This document shows positions 16,802 through 25,568 of a DNA stretch of 64,000 nucleotides, piece by piece. Within the stretch, counting starts at the first letter, position 1; every line of letters starts with the position of its first letter. The DNA is from Caulobacter vibrioides (GTDB lineage Bacteria > Pseudomonadota > Alphaproteobacteria > Caulobacterales > Caulobacteraceae), in assembly GCA_001449105.1 (NCBI GenBank), contig LNIY01000001.1, forward strand, positions 62,001 to 126,000, written 5' to 3'. Made by a program: the position numbers and the translations under genes. The notes under the pieces were generated by a model. That model saw nothing but the letters and a program-made list of their open reading frames with translations. It searched no databases and had not been told where the DNA came from.

Positions 16802-18511
16802 ATGGCGATCGAGGCCGATCCGATCAGCGACGAGGACCTAGTCGCTCTGTTCCAAGCGGACGATCGCGGCGCGCGCTTGTCCGCTACACTCAAGGGCCTG
16901 CCCAAGGCCGACGCCGCCGCGTTGGGTCGTCGCTGCGCCGACCTGCACAATCAGGGACGGCTCGATTTCCTAGCCCTGGCGGGCGACCCGACCCTGACGG
17001 GCCGTAAGGACTACGAGCTCTTCGAGTTCGACTACTTCTTCGATCCCGCCATCGCCGACCTGGACATCTCGATCGATGCGATGATGCGGTTCATCCCCGC
17101 GGTCGCCCAACGCGCGGCAGGCCTTGGCCTGTCGCTGGGCGGGTTCAAGGCTTGGTGCCAGCGCGATCCGGCTCGCTGGGGTGCGGTGGCCGACGCCGTG
17201 AAGGCTGGAGATGCGGTGGCTCTGCCCTTCCTCAGCGCGGCCCTGCAGGCCAGCGACGATCTCAATCTGATCGACCAGCTTCTCGCCCTAGGCGGCGAGC
17301 CGCGCGCCATCGCTATCCAGGCCTTGGGCTGGCTGTCATCTACCGGCGACCTGCCGCGTCGGCGTCTGGGCCTTCTTACCCAGGCGCTGGAAGACGACGA
17401 CGAGATCAACGCCGGTGTCGTCCACGCCGCGCTACGGACCGCCGACCAGGTCAATCCACTGCTGCAGGCGGAGCTCGAAACCATCCTGGCCGAGGCCATC
17501 GACCGAGCCGGCCCGGCCGTGATCCGGCAGCTTGCGCAGATGCCGATCGTCTTTCCCAAGCAGGTGTCCGCCGGCGTGGTCCCCCTGATGCTGGCCGTAC
17601 TCGATCGCGTGGACGCGTCCGACGACGCTGCCGTGGCTCTGCTTGATGACAGCCTGAGCTTTTTGGTCGCCGGTGCCCACGCCGACGAGGCGATCGCCTT
17701 CGCCAGCCGCTTCTTAGCTAAGCCGGAAAACCCGCGCACGCTCGACGACCTAGAGGATTTCACCCATGCGTTGGCTCGCAGCGAGCATCGCGACCGGGCG
17801 CTTGTGGGCTGGCTGTTAGAAGGCCGCGCAGCCACCTGCAATCATCTAATGGAACTGTTGGCCAGCGAGGGCTTCGAAGGCCCGGTGCTGGAACCGGCGC
17901 TCGAGGCTTTCGGTCTGTCTCCCGCCGAATTGCTCTATCTCTGCCGCAAGGCTGTTGGCTTCCTGTTCATCAAGCCGGTCTCGGTCGCCTCGATCCTGAT
18001 CGCGGCGTTGCGACAGGCCGACGAGGTAGTTGGTGAGGCGCTCGCCGAGCTGCTCTTCGACCCAATGCTGCTCAACTATCCAGGCGCGGTTGGGCGCTAC
18101 CTGGCCAGCGTCGGGAGCGACGATGCCGCCTTCGCCAGCGTGCAAAAGGCCCTTGCCCTCGACAAGACCTACGAGGACGCGATTGGGTCGGTGGGTGAGG
18201 TCCGAGAACTGGCGATGAGCGAGGACGAACGCCAGACGCGCCTTCGCGTTCGGCGCGATGAATCCCGGCGTATCCAGAAGGCGGCCAAGGCCAGATCCAT
18301 CTTCGCGGGCCTGATCCCAGAGAGCCAGATCCTTCATGGCACGCGGGTGCGCAGCGTCGTCCGCGGGCTGGGCGGCGGCAAGCCCAACGTGATCGAGACT
18401 ACCATGCACAGCCATGGCTACAGCTGGGAGATGGCCCGCGGCCTGATCGCCGACCCGCTCGGTGTCCAGTACCGACTGTTCCGCTTCAAGGCCGAGTCGA
18501 AGCCGCAATGA
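16802..18511 (+). CDS. Unknown protein, first gene of candidate defence operon
   Basis: A 569-residue protein that I do not recognise. It is alpha-helical throughout, rich in Ala and Leu, with repeated paired-helix stretches such as LPFLSAALQASDDLNLIDQLLAL and IAIQALGWLSSTGDL that resemble HEAT/ARM-like repeats. No membrane segment or signal peptide is present. The last 90 residues are basic (RLRVRRDESRRIQKAAKARS) and include GTRVRSVVRGLGGGKPN and a His-containing MHSHGYSWEMARG. I chose ATG 16802, preceded by GGAGCCGGGG; GTG at 16781 is possible. Its stop overlaps the next start as ATGA, so the two are translationally coupled. A scaffold or sensor role is plausible. Confidence 0.8.
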   Translation: MAIEADPISDEDLVALFQADDRGARLSATLKGLPKADAAALGRRCADLHNQGRLDFLALAGDPTLTGRKDYELFEFDYFFDPAIADLDISIDAMMRFIPAVAQRAAGLGLSLGGFKAWCQRDPARWGAVADAVKAGDAVALPFLSAALQASDDLNLIDQLLALGGEPRAIAIQALGWLSSTGDLPRRRLGLLTQALEDDDEINAGVVHAALRTADQVNPLLQAELETILAEAIDRAGPAVIRQLAQMPIVFPKQVSAGVVPLMLAVLDRVDASDDAAVALLDDSLSFLVAGAHADEAIAFASRFLAKPENPRTLDDLEDFTHALARSEHRDRALVGWLLEGRAATCNHLMELLASEGFEGPVLEPALEAFGLSPAELLYLCRKAVGFLFIKPVSVASILIAALRQADEVVGEALAELLFDPMLLNYPGAVGRYLASVGSDDAAFASVQKALALDKTYEDAIGSVGEVRELAMSEDERQTRLRVRRDESRRIQKAAKARSIFAGLIPESQILHGTRVRSVVRGLGGGKPNVIETTMHSHGYSWEMARGLIADPLGVQYRLFRFKAESKPQ

Positions 18512-20247
18512 AACTTCTGCTGCGCGATTATCTGGGCTCGCTTCGCGAACGTGGCGAACTGGACGCCATTCTGCCCGACCTTCTGAGCGGCCTGGGGCAC
18601 ACAGTCCTTTGGCGGCCGGGCATCGGCACGACCCAAAATGGTGTCGATTTCGCCTCAGTCGGGCCGGACGCCACCGGCCGCAAAACTCTCTATCTCTATG
18701 TCATCAAGTCCGGCGACCTGACGCGCGCCGAATGGAGCGCCTCCCCGCAAGGGGTGCAGGCCTCACTCGACGAGGTGCTCTACGTCTTCCTGAAGACGCG
18801 CGTCCGGCCCGAGCACCGCGACCTGCCGGTGGCGATCTGCATCTGCTTTGGAGGTGACTATCTCGAACCGGTGCAGCAGCTTGTCACCGGCTATATCGAT
18901 ACGCACACCACGGCGACCCTCCGCTACGAGATCTGGCACGGCGATCATCTGGCGAACCTCCTGCTGACCGGGGTGCTGGGCGACAAGCTTCTGCCCAAGC
19001 CCCTGCAATCGTCCTTCCAGAAGGCCGTCGCCATGCTCGACGAGCCAGACGTGGCGATCCATCATTTCGACGGCCTGGTGCGCCAGTTGTTGGATCGGGC
19101 CAAGGCCAACGACAAGGCCCGGCTGGCGGCGATGCGCCAGCTCTATATCGCGCTGTGGATCCTGTTTGTCTGGGCGCGAGATCTCGACAACCTGCAGGCG
19201 CCTTGCAAGGCCAGTGACCTAGCGGTGTTGGCAGCCTGGGAGATCAACCGCCCCCTCCTGGGCAAGACCACCAAAGCCGCAAAGGCGCTCGCCAAAGGGG
19301 TGGACGAGATGATCCGCCTGCACGTGCAGATCAGCGCCCACTTCCTGGAAACCAAGATCTTGCCGCATGTCGGCAAGCGCAACGCCCTGTCCCTGGCCGT
19401 CGGCTCGCGAGATGCCATCGACGTAAATCTCAAGCTCTTTGATTTGCTAGGCCAGATCGCTGTTCACGGCCTGTGGCGGGTTTTCCTAATGCAGCGCGCC
19501 ACGGGCGAGCGTCGGGAGATCATCAAGCGTGATCTGGAAGGCTATGTGGGCAAGATGTTCGCGTTTATCGAGAACAACCCGACGCTGGGCTTGCCGGTCA
19601 AAGACGAGCACGCCACCGAGATCGCCCTGGCGCTCCTGCTGTGGTCGGGCGTTGGCCCCGACGCCGAGGCCGCGTCGGCCTGGGTCCACGAAATGGCCGG
19701 TCGGCTGTACTACGCCCTGGCCAGCCAGGTCGCCTATACCTGCCAACTGACCGACTATGCCGAGCTGGCCGTCCATCCGATCGCCAATGACGAAGACTAC
19801 CGCCGAGAGGTCACCGCCAGCAGCACCCTGGTCCCGTTGTTGGCGTGCTGGGCCTATGTGCTGGACGACCATGTCGCGCTGGGGGTCCTGGCCAAACTGA
19901 AGAAGGGCATGCTGTCCCACTGCACCTTCCAGACCTGGATGCCCGACGCCGACACCGAAACCTCGCTCTGGGTCGGCGGCCCGAGCCATGGCGTGGCGCT
20001 GAGCGATCTGCCCATCACCCAGACAGGTCTGCCGCTTCTGGCGCTGATGGCCGAACAGGCTGCCGACGGCGAGGCCTTCAACGGGCTCTCGGCCGTGCGT
20101 TCGGGGATGTGGCCGCTGGCCTTGATGGCATTCCGAGCCCAGAGGTTGCCGATCCCGCCCCAGGCCTGGATTCCGAACCTGGCTCCCGAGGGCGGCTTTC
20201 CGCCCTATGCCGAGGTCGCGCATCTAGAGGATGACGAGGAGGCGTAG
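18508..20247 (+). CDS. Unknown protein with a nuclease-like N-terminus
   Basis: A 579-residue protein of unknown family. Residues 20-75 look like a restriction-endonuclease fold: LLSGLGHTVLWRPGIG, then NGVDFASVGPD with Asp47, and LYLYVIKSGDLTR with Lys67, i.e. a D...xVK arrangement like the PD-(D/E)XK core except that a Val stands where the Glu/Asp is expected. The rest, about residues 170-560, is helical with no known motif and ends in an acidic tail (LEDDEEA). No membrane segment. It is coupled to the upstream gene (ATGA) and lies 352 bp before the NERD-kinase-helicase gene. Confidence 0.8.
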   Translation: MKLLLRDYLGSLRERGELDAILPDLLSGLGHTVLWRPGIGTTQNGVDFASVGPDATGRKTLYLYVIKSGDLTRAEWSASPQGVQASLDEVLYVFLKTRVRPEHRDLPVAICICFGGDYLEPVQQLVTGYIDTHTTATLRYEIWHGDHLANLLLTGVLGDKLLPKPLQSSFQKAVAMLDEPDVAIHHFDGLVRQLLDRAKANDKARLAAMRQLYIALWILFVWARDLDNLQAPCKASDLAVLAAWEINRPLLGKTTKAAKALAKGVDEMIRLHVQISAHFLETKILPHVGKRNALSLAVGSRDAIDVNLKLFDLLGQIAVHGLWRVFLMQRATGERREIIKRDLEGYVGKMFAFIENNPTLGLPVKDEHATEIALALLLWSGVGPDAEAASAWVHEMAGRLYYALASQVAYTCQLTDYAELAVHPIANDEDYRREVTASSTLVPLLACWAYVLDDHVALGVLAKLKKGMLSHCTFQTWMPDADTETSLWVGGPSHGVALSDLPITQTGLPLLALMAEQAADGEAFNGLSAVRSGMWPLALMAFRAQRLPIPPQAWIPNLAPEGGFPPYAEVAHLEDDEEA

Positions 20248-20392
20248 GGCACTACGTCCAGACACTCAGAAGTTCGGCAACGAGTGATCCAGTTTATGTC
20301 GAGCGGCGGTCTCGCGGGCGCGCCATTAGCGGAAGTTAGTCCGGCTCCAAACTCCAGACATTCAAAAGCACTCCGACGAGGTCCTCGAAACG

Positions 20393-20503
20393 GTGCTTTT
20401 CCTCTCCGGGCGTCACGACCTCATCACCGCGCGCAAACTCGCCGACATCCGCGAAAAGCTCAAAGAAATCCTCGAGATGATCGACGACCTGCAGGCCAGA
20501 TGA
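20393..20503 (+). pseudogene. Small ORF or gene remnant between operon genes 2 and 3
   Basis: From about 20333 an open frame in good codon usage runs to TGA 20503, but its only start codon is GTG 20393, which gives 36 residues. The peptide, HDLITARKLADIREKLKEIL and then EMIDDLQAR, is a clear amphipathic helix. The coding character begins upstream of any start, which suggests either a truncated gene or a small protein whose start I cannot see. It may originally have been an operon member. Confidence 0.35.
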
Positions 20504-20599
20504 AGCGACGCGTAGGGCCGGAGGCGAAGTCTACAATCTGAGGTGCAGGACTTCCCTCATCCGTTGAGCTCGTCCATGCTGACGCTTCGGGGAGCGACG

Positions 20600-23500
20600 A
20601 TGCACATTACAAATTGCGGCCGAGGCGTTCACGCACGCGAGGTCAAAGGTATCGAGAAGTTGCGGGCCTTGCCCGCCAATTGGTTCGCCTTCACCAACTT
20701 GGACCTCGCGACCGGCGTGGGACGATCCCGCGAGATCGACGTCGTCATCGTCGCCGACGACCGCATCTTCCTAGTCGACCTGAAAGACTGGGGCGGCAAA
20801 ATCGAGAGCGACCGGGGCAATTGGCTGCACAACGGTGACGACCGCGGGGAATCCCCCGTCGGAAAGATCCATCAAAACGCCAAGGATCTGGCCTATCTCC
20901 TCACCGAGCACGTCAAGAAGTACGTCGGCGGCCCGACGCCGCGCGTGATCGGCCTTGTGGTGATCACCCAGCGGGCGGACCTCACCGGAATCTCCCAGAC
21001 GGAAATCGGCAGCGTCATGTTGGTGGAGGACTTCATCGCCGCCGTCTCCACCACTGGCGCACGCGTCGGCCATTTCGGGGGCGTAAAGCCGGCCTTTATT
21101 GAAAAGCCGCTGACCGACACGACCTGGAAGGACCAACTCAGCAAATTCTTCAACGCCAAGACCGGCAAACTCCGTCCGGGTCGTCGGCGATACGCCAACT
21201 TCATGGCCGCGTCGGACGACGCGACATTCGAACACCCCAAGCAGATCTTCAGCGAATACGACGCTCACGACGAGAACGCGCCTCAATCGCTGGGCACGCT
21301 GCGCGTATGGGATTTTAGCAAGGCGTCGATGGCCCGTTTCCAAGGCGAGCAGGCACGGCACGAAATCGCCGGCCGAGAACGCACCGTCATCGAGTTTCTG
21401 AAGGACCGGGGCGAGGCGTGCGAGAATGCGGTGTTGCATTCCCGAGCCGAAGATCCCGAACGCGGCGTCGGATATTGGGACATCTTCGACAGAAGGCCTC
21501 GCCTCAAGCGCATGGCGGAATTTGTCGCCGCTGAGGCTGGCGATCTTGGACGTGAAAGCCGGCTAGAGCTGGCTCGTCAGCTTGCTTCTCGACTGGCTGC
21601 GTTGCACGCGGCGGACGCTGCGCACCTCGACCTCGGCGGCCACAGCATCTGGCTCGAAGCACCATCGACCGTGAAGCTATCGCATTTGATGGCGGCTCAA
21701 TTTCCGCAGGTCGCTTCGCTAGGGTCCAGCCGCTACCAATTTCTCTCCAGCGCCAGTCTCCCAGAAGATATCCTAGGCGGCGAAAACCTGCCCAAGCGTC
21801 GAGACGTCTTTCTCCTGGCCGCTGCGGTGCATTGGTTGATCTTCGGACAACCGCCCGCGGGCGGAAGCGAGAACACGCCCTTTGAGTGGAACGCCGCCGT
21901 CGACGCCGGCGGCGCATTTTCGGAGCTTCATCCCTGGTTCGAAAGGGGTCTGTCACTCGATCCGCATGACCGGTTCAAGAGCGCCGTCGAAGCTCTTGAG
22001 GCCCTCAACGCCGCCAGCGCGGCAAGACCCTCGGCGCGCGAAGTGATCGAAGGCCTCGAACGTTTTCGGGGCGACATCCATTCGCAGAGGCAGTTGGCCA
22101 GGGCCTATCCGGAAACGACCGTCTTTCGTGAGAGCGAACGGGTCGACGTCTGGAAGAGCGAGCAGGATGGCGAAGCTGTCGTCGTCAAACTCTGGAAAAG
22201 CACCTCTTGGGGTGACCAAACCAAGGAAGGACCTCGTCTCCTTGATTTCTTGACCCGGGCCCAGGACCTGGCGCTGTCGCCTCCGACGGGTTGCGCTCCA
22301 GTATTGAAGGTTCTTTGGCTACAAGACGCGCTCGTCATCGTTCAGCGTTTCGTCGAAGGGGAAAATCTTAGTCAGTCACTGATCGCAAAGCGGTTTGCCG
22401 CGCGCCCGGAAGCCGCGGTGACCTTCGTACTTGCGCTGGCGCGGATCATCCTTGCGCTACACCAACAGGGTCGGAGCCACGGCGACCTCAAGCCGGACAA
22501 CATCATTATCGAGCTTGGCGAGGCATCGTCGCCGGTGCTAGTCGACACCGTAGATTTCTCCTCCAGCGCCGACGGCGAGATTCTATCTTCCGCCTATGCG
22601 CCGGCTGCGGGCGGTCGCATGGAACGTGATCGGTTCGCGGTCACCAAGATCGCCGAAGAAGTCTTCGCTGACGCCGAGTTGCCCGGCGCACAGGGCGCAG
22701 CGATCGCGCGTGCAATTAGGGTTTGCCGAGAAAACACTCCGGAGAATGGCACGCTACTGCCGTTGGTGGAGGCGCTGGAGTTCGCATTGGCGCCGACGGA
22801 GACGTCGACCCGTCCGACATTGAAGATCTCGATCCCTGGCGCGGTGCTTGGACCCGTGCTCCCCGACGAAGGTTTCTTCTATGTCCGCAAACTGAAAGGC
22901 CGTGCCGCCTTTTCCCTGCGAGGGGCCTCCGAAGAGATCGAGATCTACGTCGATGGGAAGCGGCAACCTCATCACGGTCGCCGCCTGCCCGTCCCTCAGG
23001 GGCGTATCTCTCGGCTGCGCCGCCATGAATTCATGGCCTATGCGGCGGACCTAACCGTCGAGCCTTCCGACGTGGCCGATTTCGCCGATCTCTTGCCCCT
23101 GATGCATGAGCCAGATTTCGAGAAGGGCTGGAGCGGCGAGATCGACGATGCGCCAGAAACGCCGGTCTCTGAGGAAGGGGCCGGTGGCGAACTTGGCGAA
23201 CTCGACCCAAGTCCAGCCTTCGAAGACGCAACGTTCGACCGCTTCAGCGACACCCCAAGGCCGGCGCGGCGGCTGGCGGCTGTCGATGTCCGCAGCTTGT
23301 GGCGTGGCTTGATCGAGGCCGAAAGCGCCTTGACCACCGAAGGCGTCGCTCGCTCCGAGAGCGCCTATGCGCGGGACCTCAAGCGTCACATCGTGCCGTT
23401 TGAATTGACCAGCGGCACGTTCGACTTCAATCGTAACGACAAGGTCGGCGTCGAAAGACTTGACCGAAAGAAGCAGTGGCGTCGGATCGGCGAGTTGGAC

Positions 23501-25567
23501 ATCGCCCGCTCCAAACCAGATCGGGTCGTTATCGACGCCACCGATCTGCCTTCCGCGCGGCAGTCAGGGCTGATCGGAGAGGAAGATCGGCTGCGCTTCA
23601 CCAGCCACTTCGAACTCCAGAGTTTCAAGCGTCGAGAGTCAGCTGTTGGCCGGGTCCTGGACGGCCTGGCGCGCGTTCCAGGCCTGTCGACGCTCTTTGA
23701 AAGCCAAACGCCGGTCTTGCCGTTCTCCAAGCCCTACGTGTGCGAGGAAGACGATTTAGCTCGCTATCGTTTCAACCCCACGCAAAAGGCGGCTTTCCAA
23801 AAATTGGTCGAGGTCCGGCCGCTAGGAGCGCTGCAAGGCCCTCCTGGCACCGGCAAAACCCACTTCATAGCCGCATTGGTTCACTACGCCCTGACCAAGG
23901 GCCTAGCGCGCAACATCCTCCTGGCGAGTCAATCCCATGAGGCCGTGAACAATGCCGGCGAAGCCGTTCTGAAGCTCTTCGCCGACGCCTCCGAACCGCC
24001 GAGCATTCTACGGGTCGGCAACGAAGGCGTGGTGTCAGATCGCCTAATGCCTTTCCACACCGACAGACTTGAACAGCTCTACAAGGATCGGTTCCGCGCC
24101 CAGATGCGTGAGCGCCTGATGGTGGCCGGTAAAACGCTCGGCCTGGCGCGCCCCGTGCTGGAGATTGCGATCCATGTCGAGACGACGCTCCGCCCCGTCG
24201 CCGAGCGCGTTGCCGAACTACGCGACAAGGCCGAGCCTCAGCCTGAACGCCTTCAGAGCCTCGTGGCGACCTTGCAGGCGCAAGTCGACGACCTAGAGCT
24301 ACCGGCTCCCATCGAAGTGACCGCCGAAGGCGCGCTTTCGGTCTTGGATGCGGTGATCGCAAGCGTCGCCGGCCAGCTGCCCGCCCATCAGCGGCCGGCA
24401 CCCGAGCTCATTGCCCGTTTGCGCGCTTTGGCGCAGGTGGGTCGTGACTTTATCGGCAGCGTCTCCACCGCCCAGCGCGGGTTTGAGGCCTTCCTGGCCG
24501 GCACTCGGCAGATCGTGGCGGGGACGTGCGTCGGCTTGGGACGCCCAGCCTTGGGTTTGACTGCGACCCCGTTCGACCTTGTCATCGTCGATGAGGCAGC
24601 GCGCTGCACAGCTAGCGAACTGGCCGTGCCGATGCAGGCGGGACGCTGGATCGTGCTCGTTGGGGACCACGAACAGCTCGAGCCTCAACACAACGCGGAG
24701 GTCGTTTCGCAGGTCGCCGAGCAAGAGGCCATTTCCGAACAAGACGTGGTTCGGAGCGACTTCGAAAGACTGTTTGCCAACGACTACGGCAAGGCGGCTG
24801 GCGCCCGCCTCGATCGTCAATACCGAATGCTTCCCCCGATCGGCGAAGTCGTATCGAAAACCTTCTACGGCGACGCGCTGAATCACGGGCGGACAGAGCC
24901 CGAAATTCCGCCTGAACGATTGCCACGCGGGTTGGAACGGCCGTTGACCTGGATCACGACAGATTGCCTGGGTGAGGCAGGCGAGGAACGGTGCGAGGAA
25001 AGCGGCACCAGTAGGGTGAATGCGGCCGAAGCGGATGTTATCGTCGGCTTGCTGAAACAATGGGTTGGCAACAAGGGGTTCCACGCCTGGGCCACGGAGC
25101 AGACCAAGCATGCTCAGGTCATCGGCGTAATTTGCATGTATGCTGCCCAGCGCGATCTGGTTCGTAAAAAGGTGCAGGCGGCCAACCTCCCCGAGGCGTT
25201 TCGCCGAATTCTCAAGATCGACACCGTCGACAGCTACCAGGGAAAGGAAAACCCGATCGTCATCGTTTCGCTGGTGAGAAACAATACCGACGGGGCCAAG
25301 ATCGGCGGCATTTCGACAATCAAGCCGGGCTTTCTCAACAAGAAGAACCGCATCAACGTGGCCGTAAGCCGCGCGATGGATCGCCTGGTTATCGTCGGCG
25401 CCAGATCACGGTGGCGCGAGGGCGAGTGGATGCATCGCTTGTCCGAAGCCGTTGAGACGGCCTTCGCCGAGGGCAACGCCAAGGTGGCGCCCGCGACCGT
25501 TATCCTCGATCAGCCTGCCAGCGACACATCGGCCAAGGCCAAGTCGCGCACCAAGGCGGAGGCGTAG
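20600..25567 (+). CDS. NERD nuclease - pseudokinase - kinase - SF1 helicase fusion
   Basis: A 1655-residue protein. NERD domain, residues 10-130: REIDVVIVADD (Asp47), FLVDLKDWGG (Asp60, Lys62), the nuclease core of the fold. First kinase-like domain, about 230-480: HLDLGGHSIWL replaces the catalytic HxDxxxxN and no DFG is seen, so it is a pseudokinase. Second kinase domain, about 490-735: VVVKLWK (Lys530), HGDLKPDN at 627-634 and VDF, so probably active. Helicase, from about 1050: GPPGTGKT at 1080-1087, DEAA at 1331-1334, GDHEQLEP, DRQYRM, TVDSYQGKE and NVAVSRAMDRL, an Upf1-like SF1B motor. The ATG at 20600 follows GGGGAG; a GTG at 20543 is less likely. NERD plus kinase occurs in PglW of type 2 BREX, but without a fused helicase. 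Confidence 0.9.
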   Translation: MHITNCGRGVHAREVKGIEKLRALPANWFAFTNLDLATGVGRSREIDVVIVADDRIFLVDLKDWGGKIESDRGNWLHNGDDRGESPVGKIHQNAKDLAYLLTEHVKKYVGGPTPRVIGLVVITQRADLTGISQTEIGSVMLVEDFIAAVSTTGARVGHFGGVKPAFIEKPLTDTTWKDQLSKFFNAKTGKLRPGRRRYANFMAASDDATFEHPKQIFSEYDAHDENAPQSLGTLRVWDFSKASMARFQGEQARHEIAGRERTVIEFLKDRGEACENAVLHSRAEDPERGVGYWDIFDRRPRLKRMAEFVAAEAGDLGRESRLELARQLASRLAALHAADAAHLDLGGHSIWLEAPSTVKLSHLMAAQFPQVASLGSSRYQFLSSASLPEDILGGENLPKRRDVFLLAAAVHWLIFGQPPAGGSENTPFEWNAAVDAGGAFSELHPWFERGLSLDPHDRFKSAVEALEALNAASAARPSAREVIEGLERFRGDIHSQRQLARAYPETTVFRESERVDVWKSEQDGEAVVVKLWKSTSWGDQTKEGPRLLDFLTRAQDLALSPPTGCAPVLKVLWLQDALVIVQRFVEGENLSQSLIAKRFAARPEAAVTFVLALARIILALHQQGRSHGDLKPDNIIIELGEASSPVLVDTVDFSSSADGEILSSAYAPAAGGRMERDRFAVTKIAEEVFADAELPGAQGAAIARAIRVCRENTPENGTLLPLVEALEFALAPTETSTRPTLKISIPGAVLGPVLPDEGFFYVRKLKGRAAFSLRGASEEIEIYVDGKRQPHHGRRLPVPQGRISRLRRHEFMAYAADLTVEPSDVADFADLLPLMHEPDFEKGWSGEIDDAPETPVSEEGAGGELGELDPSPAFEDATFDRFSDTPRPARRLAAVDVRSLWRGLIEAESALTTEGVARSESAYARDLKRHIVPFELTSGTFDFNRNDKVGVERLDRKKQWRRIGELDIARSKPDRVVIDATDLPSARQSGLIGEEDRLRFTSHFELQSFKRRESAVGRVLDGLARVPGLSTLFESQTPVLPFSKPYVCEEDDLARYRFNPTQKAAFQKLVEVRPLGALQGPPGTGKTHFIAALVHYALTKGLARNILLASQSHEAVNNAGEAVLKLFADASEPPSILRVGNEGVVSDRLMPFHTDRLEQLYKDRFRAQMRERLMVAGKTLGLARPVLEIAIHVETTLRPVAERVAELRDKAEPQPERLQSLVATLQAQVDDLELPAPIEVTAEGALSVLDAVIASVAGQLPAHQRPAPELIARLRALAQVGRDFIGSVSTAQRGFEAFLAGTRQIVAGTCVGLGRPALGLTATPFDLVIVDEAARCTASELAVPMQAGRWIVLVGDHEQLEPQHNAEVVSQVAEQEAISEQDVVRSDFERLFANDYGKAAGARLDRQYRMLPPIGEVVSKTFYGDALNHGRTEPEIPPERLPRGLERPLTWITTDCLGEAGEERCEESGTSRVNAAEADVIVGLLKQWVGNKGFHAWATEQTKHAQVIGVICMYAAQRDLVRKKVQAANLPEAFRRILKIDTVDSYQGKENPIVIVSLVRNNTDGAKIGGISTIKPGFLNKKNRINVAVSRAMDRLVIVGARSRWREGEWMHRLSEAVETAFAEGNAKVAPATVILDQPASDTSAKAKSRTKAEA

Positions 25568-25568
25568 A

